Positions 18,126-27,067 of a DNA stretch of 64,000 nt are shown one piece after another (within the stretch, counting starts at the first letter, position 1; every line of letters begins with the position of its first letter). A program made the translations under genes and the position numbers. Source of the DNA: Pseudanabaena frigida. GTDB taxonomy: Bacteria > Cyanobacteriota > Cyanobacteriia > Pseudanabaenales > Pseudanabaenaceae. The notes beneath the pieces were generated by a model. That model had not been told where the DNA came from and searched no databases. It was given only the letters and a program-made list of their open reading frames with translations. Where the stretch lies: contig QBML01000002.1 of NCBI GenBank assembly GCA_003242085.1, forward strand, positions 62,001 through 126,000. The letters run 5' to 3'.

Positions 18126-18457
18126 GTAGTCAAATTTGTTACGGCAGTGCAAATTTTCGCAAACGTTAAAAATTGATCGCTAAATCGATCTCAGTACAAC
18201 TATCGATTTTAAAAGATTCACTAAACTTATTATGTGCTTTATAAAGCGCCGTAAGTTATGTCTACTTAAAATTTTTCAAGTGTTTGTCGTATTCGTCAAC
18301 CGCCATTTCCATAGTGCTCTCGATAAATTTGTTGATTAAAATCAGCAATACTTTACGATACTTAATTTAATCCTACAAAAAATAACTTTGACGGACGTTG
18401 ATAGATATGGTAAGGTGCGCTACGCTATTAATCCAAATTGCTTAAGTAGATAGTTAT
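18126..18457. other. Intergenic region between divergent genes
   Basis: About 330 bp between the hybrid kinase (minus) and the DUF2949 gene (plus). On the minus strand one frame reads a short basic peptide that ends MEMAVDEYDKHLKNFK near 18270, but it has no good start and I do not call it a gene. I see no hairpin or RNA gene. Confidence 0.4.
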
Positions 18458-18700
18458 TTGATTGTAATGAGTTATCAATCCCAAACATACGTGATCGCTA
18501 GTCACCAAGAAGATTTAGAACGGCACTTACTTGAGTCGTCTCTTGTTGACCGCGAACAATTAGCAGTTGCTAAACGCTGGCAAGAACGCCAAGAAGGGCC
18601 TTTGCTGATGATTTTGTTACAGCTTAGTTTTATTGACTTACACCAGTTCAGCGGGTTACTTGATTGGTCTGGGCAAGGGTGGATGGATACTAGTTATTAG
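18458..18700 (+). CDS. DUF2949 family protein
   Basis: An 80-aa soluble protein of a cyanobacteria-specific family (DUF2949). The core reads HLLESSLVDREQLAVAKRWQ, then EGPLLMILLQLSFIDLHQFS, and it ends LLDWSGQGWMDTSY. The middle part resembles the helical N-terminal segment of type II secretion/pilus ATPases, where a short repeat of this kind is found, but no ATPase domain follows. The real start may be the second Met (18467). It converges with moaD, separated by a hairpin. Function unknown. Confidence 0.75.
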   Translation: MIVMSYQSQTYVIASHQEDLERHLLESSLVDREQLAVAKRWQERQEGPLLMILLQLSFIDLHQFSGLLDWSGQGWMDTSY

Positions 18701-18715
18701 TTATTTTTTGAGAAA

Positions 18716-18770
18716 TAACCCCAAAAATAGAGAGGCAGCGTAAACGCTGCCTCTCTATTTTTGGGGGTTA
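18716..18770. terminator. Long hairpin between convergent DUF2949 and moaD genes
   Basis: The arms AAAAATAGAGAGGCAGCGT (18723-18741) and ACGCTGCCTCTCTATTTTT (18744-18762) pair perfectly, and TAACCCC/GGGGGTTA extend the stem. It overlaps the moaD stop codon. It probably terminates both converging transcripts and has the AACCCC/GGGGTT edge of the window's hairpin family. Confidence 0.75.
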
Positions 18771-19040
18771 ACCACCACTCACAGGAGGAATTAAGGCTAC
18801 TTCATCACCATGATTTAAAATTGAGTTTGGTTCTGCAAAATTTAAATTAATGGCATAGCGCGTCAGCAATCGCCATTTTTCGAGATGGGGTTGCTGGCTG
18901 ACTAAGCGGTCAAATATTTGTGACACCGAAGAACCAGCTTCAAGCTTAATTTGCATTTCATCAGTGGCAAACACTTCTTGGAAAATTGCAAAGAGCTTGA
19001 CGGTGATTTGAATATCTTCAGCAATTGTTTTGCTAGTCAT
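18768..19040 (-). CDS. moaD: MoaD/ThiS family protein (molybdopterin synthase small subunit)
   Basis: A 90-aa beta-grasp sulfur carrier taken from the ATG at 19040; an ATG at 19067 adds nine residues and would overlap the upstream gene. The C-terminus ends in the required Gly-Gly (EVALIPPVSGG), the site that becomes a thiocarboxylate for dithiolene formation in molybdopterin. Family features include ITVKLFAIFQEVF at the start and NHGDEVALIPP near the end. The large subunit MoaE is not visible in this window. It lies directly downstream of the PhoH gene on the same strand. Confidence 0.82.
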   Translation of the reverse strand: MTSKTIAEDIQITVKLFAIFQEVFATDEMQIKLEAGSSVSQIFDRLVSQQPHLEKWRLLTRYAINLNFAEPNSILNHGDEVALIPPVSGG

Positions 19041-19050
19041 AATTTTTAAG

Positions 19051-20043
19051 TTAGTTAGATGTGGCATTTCGCACTACATCCAACTCTCCTTCTGCGGTTT
19101 CATAGGCAGCAATGATGTTATGTACTAGAGGATGCCGTACTACATCAGACTTATCGAATAGATTAAAAGAAACGCCTTGAACTTCTTTTAAAATATTCAT
19201 CGCGATGATTAAACCAGATTTTTGGTGGCGGGGCAAATCGATTTGGGTAATGTCGCCAGTTACAACCATGCGAGATTTAAATCCTATTCGAGTTAACACC
19301 ATCTTCATCTGGGCAGCAGTTGTATTCTGTGCCTCATCGACAATAATAAAAGAATTGCTGAGGGTGCGACCACGCATATAGGCAAGTGGCGCAACCTCAA
19401 TAATACCCCTCTCCATTAGCTGGGGCACTTTTTCTGCGCCAATCATTTCATGCATGGCATCGTAGAGAGGACGCAGATACGGATCGATTTTTTGTTGTAA
19501 ATCTCCAGGTAAAAAACCTAGATTCTCGCCAGCTTCGACAGCGGGACGAGTCAGAATAATCCGCTCAAATTTACCACTTTGCAAGGCACTAACTGCGGCA
19601 ACGGCAGCAAGATACGTTTTGCCAGTACCAGCAGGTCCAACTCCGAAGATTAAATCGTAGCTTTCCATAGCACGTACATATTGCTGCTGGCGATAGGTGC
19701 GCGGCTGGATCGAGTCGCCGCGTCGGTTACGAGAAATGGTGGCTCGATCGCTCCATTCGGTAGAGCGCTCATCGGCGACCGCTTGACGGGCTGCACGGAT
19801 ATCTACAGCAGCGATGTTTTTTTCATTTGACCATAGAGGTTTCAGAGCTTTAATAATTTGCTCAACTAAACCAATCTGCTCGGCAGTACCATCAATTAAT
19901 AGGTCTTGTCCCCGCATTACTAGCCGTACACCTGTTTCTTCAGCAAGTAGTTTTAGGTTTTCCTCACGTATTCCTGCTAGACACATCGCACTACTAGGAG
20001 TTGGTAGGCTAAAAATATACGGTTCGTTGCGGGGAGTACCCAT
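19051..20043 (-). CDS. PhoH family ATPase
   Basis: A 330-aa PhoH-like protein. An N-terminal KH-like segment (NLKLLAEETGVRLVMRGQDL) precedes the P-loop domain. Walker A is FGVGPAGTGKTYLAAV, the PhoH signature follows (IILTRPAVEAGENLGFLPGD), and Walker B is SFIIVDEAQNTTAAQMKM. GDITQIDLPRHQKSGL completes the helicase-like core. PhoH proteins are linked to RNA metabolism and ribosome quality control. Here the gene is followed by moaD with a 10-bp gap, and the cyclophilin gene lies upstream on the same strand. Confidence 0.95.
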   Translation of the reverse strand: MGTPRNEPYIFSLPTPSSAMCLAGIREENLKLLAEETGVRLVMRGQDLLIDGTAEQIGLVEQIIKALKPLWSNEKNIAAVDIRAARQAVADERSTEWSDRATISRNRRGDSIQPRTYRQQQYVRAMESYDLIFGVGPAGTGKTYLAAVAAVSALQSGKFERIILTRPAVEAGENLGFLPGDLQQKIDPYLRPLYDAMHEMIGAEKVPQLMERGIIEVAPLAYMRGRTLSNSFIIVDEAQNTTAAQMKMVLTRIGFKSRMVVTGDITQIDLPRHQKSGLIIAMNILKEVQGVSFNLFDKSDVVRHPLVHNIIAAYETAEGELDVVRNATSN

Positions 20044-20120
20044 TAAATTATTTGTCCTCTAGATATAGTTTCTAATGCAAGTCAAATAATTAAAAAATTT
20101 TGCTCCGCAAGTTTTTTTAA

Positions 20121-21248
20121 TTATTTGACCAAGTTCTCTGCGCCACTGATGACACGTGCCGACAAAACTTTGTCACCTAATCTCAGTTTATCCAAAGTTT
20201 CCTTACCATCGGTAACATAACCAAAAACTGTGTAGTTACCATCCAACAAATTTAAGCCTGCTGGGGTCAGCTCGGATTCAAACAAGTAGATGAAAAACTG
20301 TGATGAGCCAGCATTGCCATCGTCATTAGGATGTGCCATCGCCACAGTCCCAAAAGCCGCAAAGGGAAGAACTGGCAATGTTCCAGACAAACCCATTTCT
20401 TCAAAGGTTTTTCCATACATTGGCACTTTTTGATCGGGTAATCGAACTTCGATTGGCACTGTCCGATATTTGCCTGTAGCGGGATCGATATAGCCATCGG
20501 CTTTACCCTCTGGATCGCCTGTCTGGAGGTAATAGTTTTCGTCTGCTCTCGTAAAGGTTAGACCATCATAAAAGCCTTTTTGCACGAGATCGACAAATTG
20601 CCCTGCATTGACTGGTGCATTGTAGCCATCAACGGTGATAAGGGCATTACCTTTCTCAGTTGACAACTCAACTAGGGCGCGACCTTTGAGTTGTGGCAAT
20701 TTGGCGTACTGTGCGGGAACTTCAAAGGGGAAGGCTTTGATAAAATCTGCTTCCACTAGTCCTACATAGTCCAAGGCTTTTTCAGAGAGCGCTTTGATGC
20801 TATTACGATCTTTGATCGCGATCGCTTCTTGTAATGGCACAAGCGCATTTGCAAGGCTGCTTAAATGTTCGGTAACTGCCGCTTGGCGATCGCTGTTTAC
20901 TTCGGAAATAAGTTGTGCCTTGTTTTGACTTATGGTGTCAGAGATAGTTTCGATATCTTTTTTCAAACTACTCCATCGCTTCAGGTTAGTTTGGCGGGGC
21001 ATCTGCTCTAAAGTGTGTTGCACATCACGTAATACATCATTATCAATAGGTAGAGCATTCCGCAAGATGATACGGGGATCTTTGATTGCACTTTTTGTCG
21101 GTAATGCAGCCATGCTTGGTTGCGGTGCGATCGCAAATATGACGATAAAACATGTCACTATCAAGGATGAGACAAGAATCGACACGCTCTTTAACCACCA
21201 AGCTTTATGAAAAACACGATCAAATCGATCTAAATTAAGATTCAACAT
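20121..21248 (-). CDS. Lumenal cyclophilin-type peptidyl-prolyl isomerase (TLP40-like)
   Basis: A 375-aa protein using the ATG at 21248 rather than a TTG at 21257. A signal anchor (LVSSLIVTCFIVIFAIAPQP) targets it to the thylakoid lumen or periplasm. A helical region (about residues 55-160) with a four-helix-bundle character precedes a cyclophilin domain from about 190 onward (ALITVDGYNAPVNAGQFVDL, FGTVAMAHPNDDGNAGSSQF, NYTVFGYVTDGKETLDKLRL). This layout is that of plant TLP40/CYP38, which helps assemble photosystem II. The usual catalytic Arg/Phe pattern is partly altered, as in that subfamily. Confidence 0.87.
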   Translation of the reverse strand: MLNLNLDRFDRVFHKAWWLKSVSILVSSLIVTCFIVIFAIAPQPSMAALPTKSAIKDPRIILRNALPIDNDVLRDVQHTLEQMPRQTNLKRWSSLKKDIETISDTISQNKAQLISEVNSDRQAAVTEHLSSLANALVPLQEAIAIKDRNSIKALSEKALDYVGLVEADFIKAFPFEVPAQYAKLPQLKGRALVELSTEKGNALITVDGYNAPVNAGQFVDLVQKGFYDGLTFTRADENYYLQTGDPEGKADGYIDPATGKYRTVPIEVRLPDQKVPMYGKTFEEMGLSGTLPVLPFAAFGTVAMAHPNDDGNAGSSQFFIYLFESELTPAGLNLLDGNYTVFGYVTDGKETLDKLRLGDKVLSARVISGAENLVK

Positions 21249-21351
21249 TGCATCCAAAACTAAAGTAGTTAATTAAGATGCTATTGCATTTGGTTGCACT
21301 GTTAGGCAAACTTATTTTCATATAGCGCAGTCCTATCCCTAAAAATTCATC

Positions 21352-23295
21352 ATGACGGACGCAAGAATTGACCATGAGGGAAACCATGAAACTGATGAAT
21401 CCGATTTATCTGCACTGCAGGGCGATCGCCTATTTAGGTCAATTATGGAAAATGTCGCTGACTTGATCGCGGTGATCGATGCTCAAGGCTACCGAATCTA
21501 CAATAGTCCTTCATATCAGCGAGTTCTAGGCTATACAACCGCAGAACTCAAAGGAACATGGGCCTATGACAAAATTCATCCCGACGATCGAGTCCAAGTT
21601 CTTCAAGCTGCTGAAGAAACTCTAAAAACAGGAGTGGGTAAAGTCCTAGAATATCGAATGCAGCATAAAGACGGGACTTGGCGAATTTTAGAGTCTTCCG
21701 GTAGTGTCATGCGCGATGAACAGGGGAATGTCCACAATATTGTGATTGTTGCCCATGATATTAGCGATCGCAAATTGGAACAGTCAGAGCGCCGCCGTGC
21801 TGAAAGAGAGCTAGAGCGATCGCGCCAAAGGTATAAAGAACTAGTCAGACGAGAAGAAATGCTCAACCGTCGCCTGACGAGCCAGATTCGTAATTCTCTC
21901 GATCTTAATACAATTTTAGCGACGGCTGTAAATGAGGTACAGGACTTACTACTCATAGATCTATGCAATTTCTTTTGGTATGTACCTAATACCGATCCAC
22001 CAGAGTTTCAGTTAGTCCATTTTGCAGCTGGCAATGGTTCGCAAAAGATTGCTACTGACTACCCTCTTTCGCAGTTAACAGATTTAAGCAAACGATTGCT
22101 AAGACAAGAAACGATTCAAATTCCCTCGATTTACGCGAGTCCCGAACTTGACGATCTTAGCCGCGATCTCCTTTCCGAGCATGGCTTTACTTCGCAAGTC
22201 CTAGTACCAATTAAAATGCGATCGCAAAAGTTAGGGGTAATTGTCGTAGCCCATTGTCATGGCAGTCGTCCTTGGAGTGCTGATGAGGTCGAACTACTTC
22301 AATCAGTAGCGAACCAACTGGCGATAGCCATCGACCAAGCCGAGCTGTTTGACTCAGCCCAAGCCACGGCTGCTGCCGCCAATGCTCAAACCATGCAACT
22401 CGAAAAGGCTCTTGCCGACTTACAAAAGACCCAAAGCCAACTCATTCAAACTGAAAAAATGTCGAGTTTAGGTCAGCTAGTCGCAGGGGTAGCCCACGAA
22501 ATTAATAATCCTGTTAACTTCATCTATGGCAACCTCAATCACACCAGTCGTTTTGTCCAGAATTTACTGAGTGCGATCGCCCTCTATCAACAAAACTATC
22601 CTGAGCCAATTCCTAAAATTGCTAAATTTCTTGATGAGATAGATTTTGAGTTTCTCCAAGAAGATTTACCCAAAATGTTGTCATCGATGAAAATAGGTGC
22701 CGAACGTATTCGCCAAATTGTTCTATCTTTAAGAAATTTTTCGCGTACCGACCAAGAAGGTCGCAAACCTTTTAACATCCACGAAGGGCTAGATAGTACA
22801 TTATTAATTTTGCAAAATCGCCTCAAAGCTTACGGCGAACGTCCTGCCATTAAATTAACCAAGCACTACGGTGATATTCCGATTGTCAATGCCTACGCAG
22901 GACAACTCAATCAAGTATTCATGAATATTTTAAGTAATGCGATCGATGAAATTGATGAAGGTATTCAAAGCTGCTCAGAGACTACAAATCCCGAAAGTAC
23001 TATTGATAATGAAATTACGATCGTTACAGAACTAAAACCATCTACATCTGACAATCCACAGCCAGCAGTTGTGATTCGGATTGCGGACAACGGTCATGGC
23101 ATTCCTGAAGATATTCGCAAAAAACTCTTCGATCCATTTTTCACAACTAAACCTGTGGGCAAAGGGACAGGATTGGGGCTATCGATTAGTTATCAAATTG
23201 TGGTAGAGAAACATCAGGGTAGATTGGAGTGTTTTTCTGAAGTCGGCAAAGGGGCTGAGTTTAGGATTGAAATTCCGATCTCATCACCTTCGTAA
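21352..23295 (+). CDS. PAS-GAF sensor histidine kinase
   Basis: A 647-aa soluble kinase. A PAS domain at residues 25-145 ([20 protein letters not shown], with PAC-like [20 protein letters not shown]) is followed by a GAF domain at about 185-330 ([20 protein letters not shown]). A coiled coil then leads into the phosphoacceptor region ([20 protein letters not shown]). The ATPase domain carries the N box ([17 protein letters not shown]), G1 ([17 protein letters not shown]) and G2 ([15 protein letters not shown]). There is no receiver domain, and no partner regulator lies next to it. The HEINNP form of the H box is common in cyanobacterial multi-sensor kinases. Confidence 0.95.
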   Translation: MTDARIDHEGNHETDESDLSALQGDRLFRSIMENVADLIAVIDAQGYRIYNSPSYQRVLGYTTAELKGTWAYDKIHPDDRVQVLQAAEETLKTGVGKVLEYRMQHKDGTWRILESSGSVMRDEQGNVHNIVIVAHDISDRKLEQSERRRAERELERSRQRYKELVRREEMLNRRLTSQIRNSLDLNTILATAVNEVQDLLLIDLCNFFWYVPNTDPPEFQLVHFAAGNGSQKIATDYPLSQLTDLSKRLLRQETIQIPSIYASPELDDLSRDLLSEHGFTSQVLVPIKMRSQKLGVIVVAHCHGSRPWSADEVELLQSVANQLAIAIDQAELFDSAQATAAAANAQTMQLEKALADLQKTQSQLIQTEKMSSLGQLVAGVAHEINNPVNFIYGNLNHTSRFVQNLLSAIALYQQNYPEPIPKIAKFLDEIDFEFLQEDLPKMLSSMKIGAERIRQIVLSLRNFSRTDQEGRKPFNIHEGLDSTLLILQNRLKAYGERPAIKLTKHYGDIPIVNAYAGQLNQVFMNILSNAIDEIDEGIQSCSETTNPESTIDNEITIVTELKPSTSDNPQPAVVIRIADNGHGIPEDIRKKLFDPFFTTKPVGKGTGLGLSISYQIVVEKHQGRLECFSEVGKGAEFRIEIPISSPS

Positions 23296-23323
23296 ACCGT
23301 AGATACTTCGTAAAACGTAGATA
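23288..23323. repeat. 18-bp tandem repeat after the PAS-GAF kinase gene
   Basis: CTTCGTAAACCGTAGATA (23288-23305) is followed directly by CTTCGTAAAACGTAGATA (23306-23323), one mismatch. It overlaps the kinase stop codon. No other feature is seen in the 23324-23574 gap. Confidence 0.6.
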
Positions 23324-23574
23324 CTTAGAATCAGCCTAAGAATCTAGTTTTGACATTGTATGTTTTGCGTAAATTTTAAGCTTTGGCCTTGCTCAGGCAT
23401 AAATCTATGCTATTTAGGTAAAATCACCATATATTCCTAATAGTTATGCGTTCCTGACAGTTATATCTGCGGTTAAGATCTAGAAAAACATTTTGGATGA
23501 TTTTTCTTTCTTAAACTAAGCAATAGCTTAATTATTTTTTTGCTACGCATCATCGTGCGCGATCGCTATCCACT

Positions 23575-25152
23575 ATGAAATCAAATTCCTCAGACAGTAA
23601 TTCTTCGCCTCTAAAAAATATATTCTCTTGGGTACAAAATAGTCCCGAGCGATCCATTGACGAGGCTTTTGAAGCGGCTGTCAATATCAAGCGCATTGAA
23701 GAAGAAAACTTTAATGGCAATAAAATTGCCAACGATGGCAGTTTTGGGACTAGTGTGTTTAGCGTATTTGAGATCAAACTTCAGAAGTATCTCAGAATCA
23801 TTAACATTCGTCTAAATTTTTATAAAGTTAGCGCTTCATTACCTTACTTACAGCCGCAAAGCTCCAGCAATCCTGCTAATACCGCGATCGCTAAATATGC
23901 ACCAAATAATCAGGATCTCGATCCTGTCAGCAATGGTCAATTGACAGCAAACCAACTTGGTGGCAATAGTAGTCGATTCTCTCTTTATCAAAAACTCGCA
24001 TTTATTGATTACACACTCGAAAGGTATAGCGGCGCAGGCGATCGCACCATTGATGTTTCTGCCAAATCTTCAGTCAATGCAGAATATACGGAGAATAGAC
24101 AGGAGCAGGAAAATGAAAAAGATTTAGACAACGAGGAAAAGTTTCAACTATTTAAAAATAGTAAGCCTAAAAGCAGCTATAGGCGAACTCCACAGCCAGT
24201 TACACCTATTGAAAAAAGTATTTTACCTGGCTCGTTTTTCAAAGCCTTCGATCGGGTCAAACGTAATCTTAGTGGCTCATACGTTGATTATGAGAAAGAT
24301 ATCGTTGAAGAATTAAGACAATCACGGCAGCGGATCAATCAGGCTTTGCGCTACATTGTGCTCTTGATTTTTGCAGTAATTGCCGTGCAGTTTTTCTCTA
24401 AAGCAATCATCTTTAGCCCCCTGATTAACAGCTTCACCGACACAAATAGTATGGCGATCAAGTTTAGTCCTGCGATCGAAGAAAAAGCTTTTAAAGCACT
24501 GCAAGCAGCTAAAGAAAGGATTGAATTTGATTACATGATCAAATCTATAGTTCTCGAGCAGTCGCGAGCAGCCCAAGAATCTGCCAAACCTGAATCTGCC
24601 AAATCTGAATCTACCAAATCCGAATCTGTCAAATCTGAATCTACAAAATCCGAGGCAGCTAAACCTGAAGATAAGTCGAGTGAATCTCCTGAAAAGCGAT
24701 CGTCTGAAGAAGTAGAAGCTTTAATCCAAAAGGAATCTGTCAAGATTCTAAAAAAATATAACGAAGAAAGTCTTGACGGAGTAAAAAATTTGTTAGCTGA
24801 TATTACAGCGGCTTTCGTTTTTTATATTTTTCTACTTTCAGGTCGAAAAGAGTTAAGGACTATTAAAGAATTTTTAGATGAAATTCTTTATAGCCTCAAT
24901 GACAATGCCAAAGCTTTTTTGATTATTATTTCAACCGATACTTTTGTCGGTTTCCACTCCAGCGAAGGATGGGATGCATTACTAACAGTTGTATTCGATC
25001 ATTTTGGATTACCTGAAAATAAAATTTTGGCTCAATCCTTTATTTCAACCGTTCCAGTTTTCCTTGATGGGTTATTTAAATTTTGGATTTTCCAATACCT
25101 CACCCAAGCATCACCTGCTACAGCGACAATTTATCGAGAAATGAACGAATAA
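23575..25152 (+). CDS. pxcA: Proton extrusion protein PxcA (CemA-like)
   Basis: A 525-aa inner-membrane protein of the PxcA/CotA/CemA family, which drives light-dependent proton extrusion and supports inorganic carbon uptake. The conserved N-terminal segment (FEIKLQKYLRIINIRLNFYK) and the membrane segments (YIVLLIFAVIAVQFFSKAII, AAFVFYIFLLSGRKELRTIK, FIIVSTDTF-like, and PVFLDGLFKFWIFQYLTQAS) identify it. The C-terminal half is the best conserved. It is longer than usual because of a Ser/Glu/Lys-rich repeat (five-residue units such as ESAKS, about residues 335-365) in the loop after the first membrane helix. It is transcribed alone and ends at a strong hairpin. Confidence 0.93.
   Translation: MKSNSSDSNSSPLKNIFSWVQNSPERSIDEAFEAAVNIKRIEEENFNGNKIANDGSFGTSVFSVFEIKLQKYLRIINIRLNFYKVSASLPYLQPQSSSNPANTAIAKYAPNNQDLDPVSNGQLTANQLGGNSSRFSLYQKLAFIDYTLERYSGAGDRTIDVSAKSSVNAEYTENRQEQENEKDLDNEEKFQLFKNSKPKSSYRRTPQPVTPIEKSILPGSFFKAFDRVKRNLSGSYVDYEKDIVEELRQSRQRINQALRYIVLLIFAVIAVQFFSKAIIFSPLINSFTDTNSMAIKFSPAIEEKAFKALQAAKERIEFDYMIKSIVLEQSRAAQESAKPESAKSESTKSESVKSESTKSEAAKPEDKSSESPEKRSSEEVEALIQKESVKILKKYNEESLDGVKNLLADITAAFVFYIFLLSGRKELRTIKEFLDEILYSLNDNAKAFLIIISTDTFVGFHSSEGWDALLTVVFDHFGLPENKILAQSFISTVPVFLDGLFKFWIFQYLTQASPATATIYREMNE
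24577..24666 (+). repeat. 15-bp tandem repeats inside pxcA
   Basis: Six consecutive 15-bp units of the form GAATCTGCCAAATCT encode ESAKP, ESAKS, ESTKS, ESVKS, ESTKS and a degenerate EAAKP. They keep the reading frame. Such in-frame repeats change copy number easily and lie in a charged loop between membrane segments. Confidence 0.85.
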
Positions 25153-25156
25153 GTTA

Positions 25157-25203
25157 ACCCAAATATGAAAGGAGGCGCTTCACGCCTCCTTTCATATTTG
25201 GGT
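25157..25203. terminator. Perfect 21-bp hairpin after pxcA
   Basis: ACCCAAATATGAAAGGAGGCG (25157-25177) is exactly complementary to 25183-25203 around CTTCA. It lies five bases after the pxcA stop codon and is a likely terminator. Confidence 0.8.
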
Positions 25204-25233
25204 CTTTACAGCTAATTTAGGCTTTATGCGGTA

Positions 25234-25284
25234 CAAGAAATCTTTTAAAAGTGTTACCAAGCAACACTTTTAAAAGATTTCTTG
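25234..25284. repeat. Perfect 22-bp inverted repeat
   Basis: CAAGAAATCTTTTAAAAGTG (start of the left arm, 25234-25255) pairs perfectly with 25263-25284. It is followed by TTGAGATAGCGCAAAGCGCTG and then ATTGCTATA near 25319, the tail that accompanies several hairpins in the window. It is the second hairpin in the pxcA-E2 gap and is not needed to end pxcA. Confidence 0.65.
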
Positions 25285-25454
25285 GGTTTTGAGATAGCGC
25301 AAAGCGCTGTAATGAGAATTGCTATAAGCGATCGCCGATCAATAACCAAAACACGTTAAGATTTATGATGGCGTTTTGAGATAGCGTTTCGACTTCAGAC
25401 GTTGACTTTGTTAGTTCTGCAATAGATTGATATTTAAATATTTATAGATTTCCT

Positions 25455-26765
25455 ATGATTTACGAAATTTTCATGCCCGCGCTTAGCTCCACCATGACCG
25501 AAGGCAAAATCACCTCTTGGGTGAAATCACCAGGGGACAAGGTGGAAAAAGGCGAAACTGTCGTGATCGTAGAGTCTGACAAAGCCGATATGGACGTCGA
25601 AAGCTTTTACGAAGGCTATCTCGGTGTAATCATTACTCCCGCAGGTGAATCCGCTCCCGTTGGTTCGGCGATCGCCTACGTTGCCGAGACAAAAGAAGAA
25701 ATCGCAGAAGCAAAACAAAAAGCTGCTGGTGCAGCGTCTCAAAACGGCTCCGCATCTCCACAAAAATCTGAAGATCCACCAGCTAAGTTAGTTTCCTCGC
25801 CTACGGCTGCTGCCGTCGCTTCAATTCCTGATGTCGTTGTATCATCTCCTCGCAAATCTGAAGCCTCAACATCAGGTCGTCAAATCGTATCTCCACGAGC
25901 CAAACGCATCGCTAAAGATAATGGAATTGATTTAGCGAAGATTGCTGGTACTGGACCGAACGGAAGAGTTACGGCTGCGGATGTAGAAGCATTTCTCCAG
26001 CCTGCTGCCGCACCTGTAGCCAAAGCATCTTCTCCTACTGCATCTGCTGTTTCACCTGCTCCAGCACCCAAAGCGACCGCACCAGTGGCTCTAGGTACTA
26101 CCCAGCCCCTTACTACCTTGCAAAAGGCAGTAATCAACAACATGAACCAAAGCCTCTCAGTGCCTGTGTTCCGTGTTGGTTATACGATTACCACTGATGC
26201 TCTTGATTCGCTTTATAAGCAGGTTAAAACCAAGGGCGTAACTATGACCGCGCTGTTGGCGAAAGCTGTAGCTGTAACTTTACAAAAACATCCTTTAATT
26301 AATGCTAGCTATAGCGATCGCGGTATCGAGTACAAGAGCAATATTAATGTTGCTGTAGCTGTGGCGATGGATGACGGTGGTTTGATTACACCTGTATTAC
26401 AAAATGCCGATCAAACTGACCTGTATAGCCTCTCTCGTAATTGGAAAGGACTAGTCGATCGCGCCCGTGCGAAGCAATTGCAACCTGAAGAATATAACTC
26501 TGGCACATTCACCATTTCCAACTTGGGGATGTTTGGCGTGGATCGCTTTGATGCGATTTTACCCCCTGGTACTGGTGCAATTTTAGCGATCGGTGGTTCT
26601 CGTCCTCAAGTTGTGGCTACTAAGGATGGTGCAATCAAGGTTGCTAGTCAAATGCAAGTCAATCTCACTGCCGATCACCGTGTAATTTATGGCGCTCATG
26701 CGGCACAGTTCTTACAAGATCTAGCCAAGTTGATTGAAACCAATCCTCAATCATTGACCTTGTAA
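25455..26765 (+). CDS. Pyruvate dehydrogenase E2, dihydrolipoamide acetyltransferase
   Basis: A 436-aa E2 subunit of the pyruvate dehydrogenase complex. The lipoyl domain carries the lipoylated Lys in VIVESDKADMDVESF (about K43). An Ala/Pro-rich linker leads to the E1/E3-binding domain (SPRAKRIAKDNGIDLAKIAG). A second Ala/Pro linker precedes the acyltransferase domain from about residue 215. The end of the active-site segment reads NLTADHRVIYGAHAAQFL, with Tyr in place of Asp in the common DHRxxDG motif, a form known in plastid and cyanobacterial E2. It is transcribed alone and ends at a hairpin. Confidence 0.95.
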   Translation: MIYEIFMPALSSTMTEGKITSWVKSPGDKVEKGETVVIVESDKADMDVESFYEGYLGVIITPAGESAPVGSAIAYVAETKEEIAEAKQKAAGAASQNGSASPQKSEDPPAKLVSSPTAAAVASIPDVVVSSPRKSEASTSGRQIVSPRAKRIAKDNGIDLAKIAGTGPNGRVTAADVEAFLQPAAAPVAKASSPTASAVSPAPAPKATAPVALGTTQPLTTLQKAVINNMNQSLSVPVFRVGYTITTDALDSLYKQVKTKGVTMTALLAKAVAVTLQKHPLINASYSDRGIEYKSNINVAVAVAMDDGGLITPVLQNADQTDLYSLSRNWKGLVDRARAKQLQPEEYNSGTFTISNLGMFGVDRFDAILPPGTGAILAIGGSRPQVVATKDGAIKVASQMQVNLTADHRVIYGAHAAQFLQDLAKLIETNPQSLTL

Positions 26766-26783
26766 TATTTCTGACTGTTTATT

Positions 26784-26824
26784 AAAAAGGAGGTCGTAGC
26801 ATCAAGTACTACGACCTCCTTTTT
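26784..26824 (+). terminator. Hairpin terminator after the E2 gene
   Basis: AAAAAGGAGGTCGTAG (26784-26799) pairs perfectly with CTACGACCTCCTTTTT (26809-26824). A T-run follows the stem on the plus strand, so this is a good intrinsic terminator for the E2 gene. Confidence 0.85.
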
Positions 26825-26866
26825 GTTTTGTAAGCTTATCCGTAGGATGCGTTAAGCTAGCGCTAA

Positions 26867-26992
26867 CACATCCAAGCCTTGTTTGTGGGAGCCGTTTGGC
26901 AAACCTTTGAGCGATTGCTGGAAGATATAGGCGATCGTCAAACCCTAAAAGAATTTCGGCAATGGGTGAGCGATAACCTTAAAAAAAGCTAG
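26867..26992 (+). pseudogene. C-terminal remnant of an unidentified gene
   Basis: One plus-strand frame reads coherently as FVGAVWQTFERLLEDIGDRQ then TLKEFRQWVSDNLKKS and a stop, but a stop at 26864-26866 precedes it and no start codon is present. The composition looks like the tail of a real helical protein. Upstream, GGATGCGTTAAGC and GCTAACACATCC form a short inverted repeat of a common intergenic type. I cannot name the source gene. Confidence 0.4.
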
Positions 26993-27067
26993 CGACTATT
27001 CGGGATCACGCAAAAAAGCCTGTTAGTATATTAAGTAATAATAATTAACATAACTTTTTAACATACA

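Noticed and set aside
24531-24743. A 70-codon antisense frame made of SDLVDSDLADSG repeats
   Set aside because: It is the antisense reading of the tandem repeat in pxcA.
26700-26765. Loss of the Asp in the DHRxxDG motif of the E2 enzyme, as a possible inactive enzyme
   Set aside because: The HRVIYGAHAA form is known in plastid and cyanobacterial E2, from memory, so it is not evidence of inactivity.
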